Assembly (NCBI RefSeq): GCF_031626875.1
Contig: NZ_JANDMF010000001.1
Location: forward strand, 124,001-188,000
Direction: 5' to 3'
Length of the DNA: 64,000 bases
From: Clostridium sp031626875
GTDB taxonomy: Bacteria; Bacillota; Clostridia; Clostridiales; Clostridiaceae
Shown here: in pieces, positions 35,551 to 43,667 of the stretch
How the letters are laid out: every line of letters starts with the position of its first letter
How positions within the stretch are numbered: the stretch's first letter is position 1
Program-made: the position numbers and the translations under genes
Notes under the pieces: generated by a model
The model's input: the letters and a program-made list of their open reading frames with translations, nothing else
What the model was told of the DNA's origin: nothing
Databases searched by the model: none

Positions 35551-36879
35551 CTAAAATAACTTTTTATATACAATATCTAAAAATTCTTCATCATTAAAAT
35601 TCTTGAGATTTTTTGATGTCTCTACTACTCTATTTTGTGATACTAATATAAACTTTCTTTTATTATCTGTTTGATATACTTTAATATTATTCATACCCTG
35701 AAATTTCACTTCATTAAGCTTAAGATCTTTCATTTCTTTCTTTTTTACAAGCCTATCATATCGTCTAAGTATAGATGCTTCATAAAATTTAATTACCCAA
35801 GGATGATTACTTTCAAAGACATCATAACTTAATTTTTCTTCTCCATTCTCATATGAATAATCTTCTCTTTTAGCTAAGATACTTTCTTGATAAATAAATG
35901 GGTTAGTTTTCTCATCTTTGTTTTCTATTCCAAAATCTAATAATGTTAAAGTCTTATTTTCAGTAGTTCCTATTTTTTCATTTATAAACTCATTATTAAT
36001 TACAAACATTGCCATAAGCATTATGACTACTAAAATAGAAACTAAAAATCCCCCAATAGTTATTCCTATATTGCTTTTTTTTGAAAGTTTACTTATTCTA
36101 ATAAATACTGCTGTTCCTATATTTATTACAATAGGTACAATAAAGATTAAAAATAATGTTTCTCCACTTGTATTATTTTTCAGTAAATCAAAAATAAAGT
36201 AGATGACTATTGAAGAAATTACAATTACTTCAAAAATTAATTTAATTAAACTCTTTATACGAAACTGTTTATATCCACTATACTTAATTGGTTCATCATC
36301 TTTTTTTCTTTTCAAATATTTAATTCCCCAAATCAAGAAATTAGTAATTTCTATAATATTAATTCCTAGAAGAAATATCCACATTAATACTGCAAATAAA
36401 GCAAAATTAGATGAGAAAGTATAATCTAAACTAATTCCTAATTGAGTATATAAAAAAAATATTCCACATAAAACTATAACAATTTGATTAATTATATTGC
36501 TTGAAAAATACTTGTAAATTAACTTGAACTTCTCTTTTTCATCTGTATGAAGAGGAATAATTACTTTATCATCATACTCTGTATAAAATACCTGAAGTTT
36601 GCCTACCTCACATACAAAATTCCACCCAGCTGCTGTGCAATATTCTCTATATTCTAAAGCAGCATCACTATTTTTCCTATCAAACATAGAAACTTTCTTT
36701 ACAACTTCTACTGAATATTTTAATTTTTTAGGCTCAATTCTTTTAAATCTAAAAACAAAACTTGTAGCTGAGACTAATAACCATCCTTTTTCAGCCACCT
36801 TTTCTAGATACTCTCCTAAAGCTGCACATTCATATGGCTGATAAAATAGAAATTTAGTTTTTGTATCTTTTCCTATCAT
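35551..36879 (-). CDS. DUF2812 membrane protein
   Basis: A 442-residue membrane protein. The N-terminal DUF2812 domain (about 10-110) is cytosolic and begins FLFYQPYECAALGEYLEKVAEKGWLL. Four membrane helices follow (about 130-310), then an extracellular or cytosolic C-terminal domain. DUF2812 proteins are regularly encoded beside PadR regulators, as here: the start overlaps the PadR stop by 4 bp. The function is unknown. The pair probably forms a self-regulated envelope-stress or transport module. Confidence 0.8.
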   Translation of the reverse strand: MIGKDTKTKFLFYQPYECAALGEYLEKVAEKGWLLVSATSFVFRFKRIEPKKLKYSVEVVKKVSMFDRKNSDAALEYREYCTAAGWNFVCEVGKLQVFYTEYDDKVIIPLHTDEKEKFKLIYKYFSSNIINQIVIVLCGIFFLYTQLGISLDYTFSSNFALFAVLMWIFLLGINIIEITNFLIWGIKYLKRKKDDEPIKYSGYKQFRIKSLIKLIFEVIVISSIVIYFIFDLLKNNTSGETLFLIFIVPIVINIGTAVFIRISKLSKKSNIGITIGGFLVSILVVIMLMAMFVINNEFINEKIGTTENKTLTLLDFGIENKDEKTNPFIYQESILAKREDYSYENGEEKLSYDVFESNHPWVIKFYEASILRRYDRLVKKKEMKDLKLNEVKFQGMNNIKVYQTDNKRKFILVSQNRVVETSKNLKNFNDEEFLDIVYKKLF

Positions 36880-37193
36880 AAATCTTCACCTATATACCCT
36901 TCCCCATCCTTAACTAAAGTTTTTAATCTCTTATACTCCTCTTGAAGTATATTTCTTCCTTTATCAGTAATAATATAACTTCTCTTTCTTCCTTGTACTT
37001 CTGTTTCCCTTATAATATCCTCTGATTCAAATTTTCCAAGGAGAGTATATAATGTCCCTGGTCCAACTTTTACTCTTCCATTTGATATTTTAATTACATC
37101 TGCCATAATATCTACTCCACATTTTTCTTCTAATAGTGAAATTAATATATAATACATTGGCTCTGTTAGATTTTGAAATTGCTCTCTTGGCAT
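36876..37193 (-). CDS. PadR-family transcriptional regulator
   Basis: 105 residues, the PadR subfamily-2 size. The winged helix begins TEPMYYILISLLEEKCGVDIM, with the GPGTLYTLLGKFESEDII recognition region and a short C-terminal helix for dimerisation. The frame opens further upstream to 37265, but the ATG at 37193 has an AGAGGTG ribosome site and I prefer it. It overlaps the DUF2812 gene by 4 bp. A near-perfect palindrome lies just ahead of the ribosome site. Confidence 0.85.
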   Translation of the reverse strand: MPREQFQNLTEPMYYILISLLEEKCGVDIMADVIKISNGRVKVGPGTLYTLLGKFESEDIIRETEVQGRKRSYIITDKGRNILQEEYKRLKTLVKDGEGYIGEDL

Positions 37194-37208
37194 CTTTTTC
37201 ACCTCTTT

Positions 37209-37227
37209 AATATCGATACTCGATATT
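37209..37227. promoter_or_regulatory. Putative PadR operator
   Basis: AATATCGA-TAC-TCGATATT, eight-base arms around three bases, lying 16 to 34 bp upstream of the padR ATG. Next to it is a related GATATCAGT/ACTAATATC. The position suggests autorepression of the padR-DUF2812 operon. Confidence 0.5.
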
Positions 37228-37312
37228 AGTGATATCAGTATATTATCCTCCATATATTTTGTCAATATAAATCATTAATATATCAAAGTTTTTAGGTTAA
37301 AAGGATTTTTTC

Positions 37313-37340
37313 TTGAATTATTCATAGAATAAAATATAAT
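37313..37340 (+). promoter_or_regulatory. Promoter of the 57-residue small protein gene
   Basis: TTGAAT (37313-37318), 16-bp spacer, TATAAT (37335-37340), followed by the AAAGGAGG ribosome site of the small gene. Confidence 0.55.
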
Positions 37341-37397
37341 TGTTATATATCGCTTCTCAAAATATGTTAATAGTTACAAAGAAAGGAGGTATAATAT

Positions 37398-37571
37398 ATG
37401 CCAATCGAACCTACTATCCTTAATTCTGTTTTATCCATTGTAATTTTATTTTTTATAATTGGAGGTATAAGTGTTATTGAAAAATTTACTTCTAAAAATA
37501 AAGAGTTAAACAAAAAATCAGATACCATTCTAAATATAATTTCAAATTTATTAGAAGATAATCAACAATGA
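37398..37571 (+). CDS. Small single-pass membrane protein, 57 residues
   Basis: An ATG with an ideal AAAGGAGG ribosome site and a promoter opens a 57-codon frame. The protein begins MPIEPTILNSVLSIVILFFI, one membrane helix (about 8-26), then a polar helical tail rich in Lys, Asn and Asp. No family recognised. Its shape resembles small clostridial holin-like or regulatory membrane peptides, but nothing specific supports that. Confidence 0.6.
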   Translation: MPIEPTILNSVLSIVILFFIIGGISVIEKFTSKNKELNKKSDTILNIISNLLEDNQQ

Positions 37572-37586
37572 AATAATTACAAAAAA

Positions 37587-37606
37587 AGTCAGCTAAATTG
37601 CTGACT
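37587..37606 (-). terminator. Terminator after the 34-residue gene
   Basis: AGTCAGC-N6-GCTGACT with seven A before it (a U-tract on the minus strand), just downstream of the small gene at 37620. Confidence 0.65.
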
Positions 37607-37619
37607 CTAAAATTTGCTA

Positions 37620-37724
37620 TCAATCTTTTTGGTTTACTTTGCTAGTATGTTTAGTTTTGCCGTTATTTGATTTTCTTTCTTTCTCTTGTTGGCTTTTGCA
37701 ACCACAATCCTTCTTTTCACTCAC
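37620..37724 (-). CDS. Small Cys/Lys-rich hydrophilic protein, 34 residues
   Basis: A GTG start with AGGAG eight bases upstream and a terminator 14 bp past the stop frame a 34-codon gene. The protein begins MSEKKDCGCKSQQEKERKSN. It has one CGC pair and is otherwise Lys, Asn and Gln-rich with no hydrophobic segment. Not recognised. The gene architecture supports expression more than the sequence does. Confidence 0.45.
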   Translation of the reverse strand: MSEKKDCGCKSQQEKERKSNNGKTKHTSKVNQKD

Positions 37725-37802
37725 AACATCATCTCCTAACATAAATATCAATATTTATATTATCTTCAATATCTAAATTATAATGCTATGATTTTTTTAA
37801 TA

Positions 37803-38633
37803 TTATTTATACATACCTCTTAATGATTCTATCTCTTTTGCATATCCATCAAGCTCATTAGGTGTTTCAAGGAAAAATGGCATATGTCTGAGCTTTGGAT
37901 GGTTTATAATTCTTGTAATTGCCTCTATCCCTATAGATCCTTCTCCAATCTTTTCATGTCTATCTTTATGACTTTCAAATGGATTTTTGCTATCATTTAG
38001 ATGAATTGCATGTAATCTATTTAATCCTATTATTCTATCAAATTCATCTAAAACAGCATCCAAGCTATTTACTATATCATATCCAGCATCATATACATGA
38101 CAAGTATCTAAACAAACTCCTAAATGATTATTAAGTTCTACCTTACTTATTATCTCTGCTATCTCCTCAAAATTTCTTCCAATCTCTGTTCCTTTACCAG
38201 CCATTGTTTCTAACAATATTTTTGTAGTTTGCTCTGGTTTGATAACAGAATTTAATAAACTAACTATATAATTTATTCCAACATCTACACCTTGCTTAAC
38301 ATGACTTCCTGGATGAAAGTTATATAAATTGTTAGGCAGATATTCCATTCTCTTCAAATCATCTTTCATCATTTCTTTAGCATATTCTCTTGTTCTCTCA
38401 TCTGCTGAGCATGCATTTAATGTATATGGTGCATGAGCTAATAATTTTGCAAACTTATTTTCTTCTAATATTTTTAAAAGTGCCTCTACATCACTCTTAT
38501 CTATTTCTTTTGCTTTCCCGCCTCTTGGATTACGAGTGAAAAATTGAAATGTATTTGCTCCTATTTGAATTGCTTCTTTTCCCATATTTTCAAAGCCTTT
38601 AGTTGTTGATAAATGACATCCTATATTTAACAT
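37803..38633 (-). CDS. nfo: Endonuclease IV
   Basis: A 276-residue AP endonuclease for base-excision repair, a TIM barrel with a trinuclear zinc site. Family landmarks include NIGCHLSTTKGF, FTRNPRGG, NFHPGSHV, ETMAGKGTEIG, CLDTCHVYDAGYD, HLNDSKNPFESHKDRHEKIGEG and FFLETPNE, which carry the metal-binding His, Glu and Asp residues. The frame extends 16 codons upstream, but the ATG at 38633 has AAGGAGG and starts at the usual MLNIG. Terminator-separated from the upstream flagellin gene. Confidence 0.94.
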   Translation of the reverse strand: MLNIGCHLSTTKGFENMGKEAIQIGANTFQFFTRNPRGGKAKEIDKSDVEALLKILEENKFAKLLAHAPYTLNACSADERTREYAKEMMKDDLKRMEYLPNNLYNFHPGSHVKQGVDVGINYIVSLLNSVIKPEQTTKILLETMAGKGTEIGRNFEEIAEIISKVELNNHLGVCLDTCHVYDAGYDIVNSLDAVLDEFDRIIGLNRLHAIHLNDSKNPFESHKDRHEKIGEGSIGIEAITRIINHPKLRHMPFFLETPNELDGYAKEIESLRGMYK

Positions 38634-38654
38634 TTGTTCCTCCTTAAAAATGAA

Positions 38655-38682
38655 AATGGAGAATTTTTTATTATTCTCCATT
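38655..38682 (-). terminator. Terminator of the flagellin gene
   Basis: AATGGAGAA pairs with TTCTCCATT across ten bases, between the flagellin and nfo genes, U-rich on the minus strand. Confidence 0.75.
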
Positions 38683-38760
38683 AACTTATCTCTTCTTACC
38701 TACTATGATACTATTATATTTTAAACACTTCAATAAACACTTTCTATTTTTTAATAATTA

Positions 38761-39612
38761 TTATCTTCTATTATTGCTATCCATCATAGATTTTAATAAA
38801 TCCACCATACCTTCTTCTTGCTTCCTAACTTGTACCATAAGAGCTTGAGTCACTTCAAGTAACATACTATTTTTTGCATATTCCATAGATTCCTTTGCCA
38901 TATCAACATCTATTATTCTTGATAAAGCACTTGTTAAGTTCTCTGAATAATTATCTATATTATCTATTGTATATTCTAATCTATTTTCATAAGCTCCAAT
39001 TTTTCCTCTTTGAATAGATACTTTATCTATAGCATTTTTTACTGCTGTCATAGCCTTTTCTGCTTCTTCTGGAGTATTTATATTTACCCCATTTAGTCCA
39101 AGATTTCCAACATTCATAACTCCAGTATCTATTTCAATAGCTTGCCCTGCATTTGCACCAACTTGAATGTGAAACTTATTACTACCACTACCATCTTTAT
39201 CTTTAAATAAAGGTATTGTATTAAATTCACTATTATTTCCTATTCCACCAATAGTATCTAATAATTGATTAAATTCTTCAGACATAGCAGCCCTATCAAA
39301 CTCAGAATAAGTTCCATTAGCACTTTGAACAGATAATTCATTTAATCTTTGCAGTATATTCTGTACACCTTGAAGTTGGCCATCAGCTGTCTGTAGCATA
39401 GATACACCATCTTCAGCATTACGTTTTGCCACTTCTAAGCCTCTAATTTGAGCTTTCATTCTTTCAGATATAGCTAATCCAGCTGGATCATCTGCAGCAC
39501 TATTAATTCTTAGTCCTGAAGAGAGTCTTTGAATTGATCTATTAATCTTATTTTGATGAATATTCATTTGATTACACAGTTTTAAAGCATTTACACCCCA
39601 ACTTATTTGCAT
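38761..39612 (-). CDS. Flagellin
   Basis: A 283-residue flagellar filament protein. The conserved D0/D1 N-terminal half (about 1-140) contains RLSSGLRINSAADDPAGLAISERM and QTADGQL. A very short central part (about 150-185) and the C-terminal coiled coil (about 190-283) follow, with SALSRIIDVDMAKESM. The family's usual length is 270-550, so this is a minimal flagellin with no variable domain. The N-terminus (MQISWGVNALKL) departs from the usual MIINHNMNAL. It stands alone, away from flagellar genes, with its own sigma-D promoter and terminator, so it may be an accessory filament gene. Confidence 0.93.
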   Translation of the reverse strand: MQISWGVNALKLCNQMNIHQNKINRSIQRLSSGLRINSAADDPAGLAISERMKAQIRGLEVAKRNAEDGVSMLQTADGQLQGVQNILQRLNELSVQSANGTYSEFDRAAMSEEFNQLLDTIGGIGNNSEFNTIPLFKDKDGSGSNKFHIQVGANAGQAIEIDTGVMNVGNLGLNGVNINTPEEAEKAMTAVKNAIDKVSIQRGKIGAYENRLEYTIDNIDNYSENLTSALSRIIDVDMAKESMEYAKNSMLLEVTQALMVQVRKQEEGMVDLLKSMMDSNNRR

Positions 39613-39652
39613 AACTTTTCCTTCTTTTCTTTATTTTTCCCTATATATTCCA

Positions 39653-39679
39653 TTATCGTATAATGCTAAGCTTTCTTTA
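39653..39679 (-). promoter_or_regulatory. Sigma-D (FliA-type) promoter of the flagellin gene
   Basis: The minus strand reads TAAA, exactly 15 bp, then TACGATAA. The consensus is TAAA-N15-GCCGATAA, so only the first two bases of the -10 differ. It lies about 40 bp upstream of the flagellin start. Confidence 0.75.
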
Positions 39680-39684
39680 TATAA

Positions 39685-40062
39685 TTATCTAATTTTCTCT
39701 CCACATTTTGGACAATAAATAAAATTTTTATCTATTTCAGCCCCACAATTTTTACATCTATTTATAATATCGAAATCATTACTCACTTCAATCATGTCCC
39801 AATAAATAATCTCTATATTTTCTTCATTTTCCATAGCCTTTCCTTTTTCCTTTGGAATGCTAAATATCCTATTGCATCTATTACAAATTATATAATAACT
39901 TTCATTCCACTTAAAAATCGGAATGAAGAAAAGGTGAAAAAAGCTGTATTTTTTTATTAATCTAACTGTAACTCCTGTTTTACAACATTTGCAAGTTACA
40001 CTATCTAATGTTTTTATTTCTTTACTTTTATCTTCTATCCCAAATACACCTATAAAGAACAA
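39685..40062 (-). CDS. Zinc-ribbon protein of unknown function
   Basis: 125 residues with three sets of cysteine pairs: CKCC near 24, CNRC near 61, and a C-terminal ribbon with CKNC and CPKC. The middle (FFHLFFIPIFKWNESYYIICNRC) matches the zinc_ribbon_15-type clostridial proteins, which may be loosely membrane-associated. Function unknown. The start is TTG, preceded by AGGTGG. It is upstream of the flagellin gene, but the sigma-D promoter lies between them. Confidence 0.65.
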   Translation of the reverse strand: MFFIGVFGIEDKSKEIKTLDSVTCKCCKTGVTVRLIKKYSFFHLFFIPIFKWNESYYIICNRCNRIFSIPKEKGKAMENEENIEIIYWDMIEVSNDFDIINRCKNCGAEIDKNFIYCPKCGEKIR

Positions 40063-40213
40063 ACTTATTTCACCACCTTTAATACATTATAACCTTATAA
40101 AATCTTTTTTGCTATAAATTGCTGTGCCTATCATAAGCTTTAATATTACTATATACATATAATAATTAAAATCTCTTATTTGAGATTAATAATTTTGCTG
40201 TTAAAATATTAAA

Positions 40214-40246
40214 TGCAGTAAACATCTATACCAAATGTCTACTGCA
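40214..40246 (-). terminator. Terminator of the GPH transporter gene
   Basis: TGCAGTA and ACAT pair with ATGT and TACTGCA, with A/T-rich flanks, about 30 bp past the stop at 40277. Confidence 0.65.
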
Positions 40247-40276
40247 ATATATTAAATTTAATTCTTTTTAAAAACT

Positions 40277-41671
40277 TTAAGCCTCTTGTTTATTTTTCTC
40301 TTCTAATTCCCTAACTATTTGAGGGTGAATAGAATCTAAATTATAGAATAACAATGATACTATTTGTATTATGCTGCATAACACAGGAACTGTATAGTAA
40401 ATTAGATTAATATGGTTAACTATACTAGATGAGATATTATTAGCATTATACCCTGCAAAAGCTAATACATATCCAATAACTGCACCACCAATGGCCATAC
40501 CTACTTTAGTTGCAAAACTATAACCTGCATAAAGAGTTCCTTCTGAACGTTCTCCAAACTTCCATTCATTATAATCAACTGAATCTGCTGTCATTCCAAA
40601 TACAGATCCTGAACCAATTCCTCCAAAAATATTTCCTATAAAATAAACTCCTATAAATATAGTCATATTATCACTAAAAAATGGCATAATACAAAATGAT
40701 ATACTATAAATAATTAAACTAATTATATTTGCATTTCTATGACCAAATTTCTTAATAAATAATGGGGCAATTGCTGATGAAAAAAATAATGATACATATT
40801 GTAATGGTAAAAGTATAGAAACCATAGCTGAATTTTTTAGAACACAGTTACAAAAATATATTGTTATAGCTGTAACTGCACCTATCTTTACAAACATAAA
40901 CAAAGCAAAAATAATAGTAGTTACCCATGGTACATTTCTCATAGCATTTTTATATGTTTTTATAATATTAGCTTTTGATTTATTTTTTTCAATAGTATTT
41001 GACTCAATATAACGTTCTTTACATTTAAACGAAACAGTTAAGTAGCAACAAACACCAATTATTGCATACAAAATAGTTGTAAGGATAAATCCCGTTTTTT
41101 CATCTCCTTTTCCTAATACCTTTACAAGAGGCATAGTGCCAGCTGTTACAAATATATTTCCTGCTGCCATTCCAATCATGCGAAAACTAGATAACTGAGC
41201 TTTTTCATTAGTATCTCTTGTCATTAATGGCATTAAAGCCCCGTAAGGAATATTTACCACAGAATAAACTATTCCAATAACTATATAAGTAATATATTCA
41301 TATATTATTTTCCCTGTATTAGATATATTAAAAGAAGTAAATGTTAATACTAAAATTATAGCAAGGGGTATTATTCCAAAAAGAATATATGGACGAGTTC
41401 TTCCATACTTTGTATTTGTTCTATCAACAAAACCACCAATTACAGGATCTATAAAGGCATCTAAAATTCTTGCAAATAGAAATAATGTTGCAGTTGCTGC
41501 TACTGGTATCAGAGCAACATCAGTATAATAATAAAGAAGAAAGCTTCCAATAAATCCCCATATTAAATTTGATGCAAAATCCCCCAATCCATAACTTAAT
41601 TTTTCTGACTTTTTCAATTTAACCTCATTATTATTTTGTATTTTAACATCACCTAAAGTTTCTAGTTTCAT
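40277..41671 (-). CDS. Glycoside-pentoside-hexuronide (GPH/MelB-type) cation symporter
   Basis: A 464-residue, 12-helix major-facilitator transporter. The LFARILDAFIDPVIGGFVDRTNTKYGRTRPYILFG stretch near residues 65-98 is the GPH signature. Such proteins import sugars or glycosides with Na+ or H+. It is next to the C-glycoside deglycosidase operon, and the gap upstream holds a promoter module shared with that operon. I infer it imports the glycoside substrate. GGGAG ribosome site. It has a long leader (about 350 bp) with several inverted repeats. Confidence 0.85.
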   Translation of the reverse strand: MKLETLGDVKIQNNNEVKLKKSEKLSYGLGDFASNLIWGFIGSFLLYYYTDVALIPVAATATLFLFARILDAFIDPVIGGFVDRTNTKYGRTRPYILFGIIPLAIILVLTFTSFNISNTGKIIYEYITYIVIGIVYSVVNIPYGALMPLMTRDTNEKAQLSSFRMIGMAAGNIFVTAGTMPLVKVLGKGDEKTGFILTTILYAIIGVCCYLTVSFKCKERYIESNTIEKNKSKANIIKTYKNAMRNVPWVTTIIFALFMFVKIGAVTAITIYFCNCVLKNSAMVSILLPLQYVSLFFSSAIAPLFIKKFGHRNANIISLIIYSISFCIMPFFSDNMTIFIGVYFIGNIFGGIGSGSVFGMTADSVDYNEWKFGERSEGTLYAGYSFATKVGMAIGGAVIGYVLAFAGYNANNISSSIVNHINLIYYTVPVLCSIIQIVSLLFYNLDSIHPQIVRELEEKNKQEA

Positions 41672-42029
41672 ATATTTTCTCCCTTCTATCCTAAATAGAT
41701 AATATATATTGAATCTTGATAATTAATTTCTTGTATCACTTTCTGTTGTAAAATTATTATTGACTAAGTATAATAATATTGTAAATTGCATACTGATAAT
41801 CTTTATTTAATGATGGTCTGGAAACTTTCTATTAAATTTGGAATATCAGTATGTGTACAATATATCTTGTACACTTTTGTTTAAACTCTTAAACATTATT
41901 CTTAATCCCTCCTCTATCCTTCATTATTCATTGTCAATAGGTTAATCCGAACGCGTGGTTACGTTTACTTGATCTACAAATTAAAATTTGTATTCATAAT
42001 TTTAATTTAATTCTTATGTTTATGCTATT
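41672..42029 (-). promoter_or_regulatory. Long structured leader of the GPH transporter gene
   Basis: No full gene is present. The region contains GTGTACAA-N6-TTGTACAC (41853-41874) and a ten-base inverted repeat CATACTGATA/TATCAGTATG (41789-41798 and 41844-41853). It also holds a second cre-like site, AAGTAAACGTAACCA on the minus strand (41956-41970). A 16-codon frame with a GAGGAGGG site (41846-41896, minus) runs across the first repeat. These are seen directly; a regulatory role is inferred. Confidence 0.5.
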
Positions 42030-42060
42030 ATTATATCCTCCACCTATTGTAAACGCCTTC
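42030..42060 (-). promoter_or_regulatory. cre-like promoter module C (GPH transporter)
   Basis: The minus strand reads GAAGGCGTTTACA (42048-42060), then 12 bp, then TATAAT (42030-42035). It matches the other two modules of this locus in arrangement. The complementary strand TGTAAACGCCTTC fits the CcpA cre consensus. Confidence 0.6.
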
Positions 42061-42181
42061 ATATAGTTAGCTATTTCTATTCATTTTCTTATACTTATGT
42101 AGCATTTCTCTAATAACCTTACATAAAAATTAAAAAACCAATCTTAAATATTAACTTAATTAACAAATATCTATTAAAAAG

Positions 42182-42217
42182 AAAAGGAGTAAACTTTTAT
42201 AAAAATCTACTCCTTTT
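42182..42217 (-). terminator. Terminator of the C-deglycosidase operon
   Basis: AAAAGGAGTA pairs with TACTCCTTTT around a 16-base A/T loop, 27 bp past the flavodoxin stop. Confidence 0.8.
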
Positions 42218-42243
42218 AATTCTAACGCTTCAATTCTGTAATT

Positions 42244-43200
42244 TTACTCTCCATATCCTTTATATTTTTCAAGTAATTCTTGTTTATTTGGAATTTGTCC
42301 AGGTCCAACAGCTTTTGTGGAAATTTCAACCTGATGTTCTAATTTCCCATCATAGAATAAACGTGATCTCTTTTGCTCAACTTCACTAAAGTTAATCCTA
42401 ATTTTTCCATCCCCTAAAGTTAACTCTCCACTAATTCCACAAACAGGGCACTCTACTTGATTTTTATTGTGCATTATAGTAAGCATATCACAATGACATA
42501 CTGGACAAACGCCTTCATCAGCACCTCTCCATTTCTTCATTTCTTCTTCTGTTTCGCAATTTATAGCATCTTCTATATTTTGTCCCATTACTACCATACG
42601 ATCCATTACTTCTTGATTTCCAACTACATGCTCATGAGCCATAGCCCCAAAGTATTCATACTTATCCACTACATTAATCCCCATAGACATTGTAAATTCA
42701 TACATAGTTGGCATAGCAAATGATAGCCAGTTTTGTGTCATAGCACCTCCAACTGTAATAAGGGCTGCCACCCTTGGTTTAAATGATCTTTCATCTGGTA
42801 ATTGTTCTGGGTTCTTACCCATTTCTATACCTTTCTTTTTTGCTTCTGTTCTAAATGCAATGTCATGTGAAGGCCCTAATCTATCACATACAGTTTTAAA
42901 CTTTCCTGTTGGTGATAATACATATGTAGGAGATCCTACAATAACTGCATCACATTCCATAAGTGCCTCATCTATAATGTACATTTCATCCTTTAAGTGG
43001 CACTTTCCATTTCCACCATGCAATAAACTTACTACACAACCTATACAGCCTGTACAATCTTGAATATTTAAATCATCAGCACGAATAAATTTTACTTCAG
43101 TACCTACATTTTCACATTCCATTAGTGCAGTTTTTATCATAACTTCAGTATTGCTCATTTTTCTTCCAAATGAAATACCTAATACTTTCTTTTTACTCAT
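42244..43200 (-). CDS. Iron-sulfur flavoprotein-like flavodoxin
   Basis: 318 residues from the ATG at 43200. The frame reaches 43224, but that region contains the AAGGAG site itself. The N-terminal flavodoxin domain (about 1-190) binds FMN. Its CTGCIGC cluster near residue 51, followed by another Cys 13 residues later, resembles the compact Fe-S motif of iron-sulfur flavoproteins. VGSPTYVLSPTGKFK is the FMN loop. A C-terminal zinc ribbon follows (CPVCHC and CPVC). It is the last gene of the C-deglycosidase operon, 35 bp after the beta subunit. It could be an electron carrier for aglycone or ketosugar reduction. Confidence 0.75.
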   Translation of the reverse strand: MSKKKVLGISFGRKMSNTEVMIKTALMECENVGTEVKFIRADDLNIQDCTGCIGCVVSLLHGGNGKCHLKDEMYIIDEALMECDAVIVGSPTYVLSPTGKFKTVCDRLGPSHDIAFRTEAKKKGIEMGKNPEQLPDERSFKPRVAALITVGGAMTQNWLSFAMPTMYEFTMSMGINVVDKYEYFGAMAHEHVVGNQEVMDRMVVMGQNIEDAINCETEEEMKKWRGADEGVCPVCHCDMLTIMHNKNQVECPVCGISGELTLGDGKIRINFSEVEQKRSRLFYDGKLEHQVEISTKAVGPGQIPNKQELLEKYKGYGE

Positions 43201-43259
43201 GAATTTTAATCTCCTTTTTTTCACATGCTAGTAATTACTTTTACTAGCACATTAAATGT

Positions 43260-43655
43260 TTATTTTATTGTAACTGTTCTAGTCCTTTCCCCTTCAAAAG
43301 GTACTGGAATATATGCAACTCTTATAACCGTAGTTAGTTTAACATCATGCTCTCCTTTAGAAAGTCCCCCTTCTTTTTCAACAAATACAGTAGCTTCTTC
43401 ACCATATTCCCATTTATAAGTAGTAACTGTTTCCATTTCATTTAGAGTAAAATAATCCTCTCCATTAGGACTAAATTTGATGCTTTCTCTTGGCACTTCA
43501 ACTCCATCTACCTCTACTTTTATATTATGGACCATGGATAATGGTATTCCTCTATAATAAGTTATTAATGTCTTCATTTGAAATCCCTTAACTTTTCCAT
43601 TTTTATCTGATACGTTTTTGCAAGTATTTTCGCTAAATACATAATTATCAAACAT
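43260..43655 (-). CDS. C-glycoside deglycosidase beta subunit (DUF6379-type)
   Basis: 131 residues, all beta. It matches the small subunit of bacterial C-deglycosylation enzymes (DUF6379; known examples are in the Dgp, Dfg and Car systems). Recognisable stretches are GFQMKTLITYYRGIPLS near residue 24 and PVPFEGERTRTVTIK at the end. The beta subunit contacts the TIM-barrel alpha subunit and helps form the active site. It starts 12 bp after the alpha gene with an AGGAGG site. The pairing with the alpha subunit is what makes the assignment firm. Confidence 0.82.
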   Translation of the reverse strand: MFDNYVFSENTCKNVSDKNGKVKGFQMKTLITYYRGIPLSMVHNIKVEVDGVEVPRESIKFSPNGEDYFTLNEMETVTTYKWEYGEEATVFVEKEGGLSKGEHDVKLTTVIRVAYIPVPFEGERTRTVTIK

Positions 43656-43667
43656 ACTTTTTTCCTC

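Noticed and set aside
43201..43224. Upstream start for the flavodoxin
   Set aside because: The AAGGAG site lies within this stretch, so translation should begin after it.
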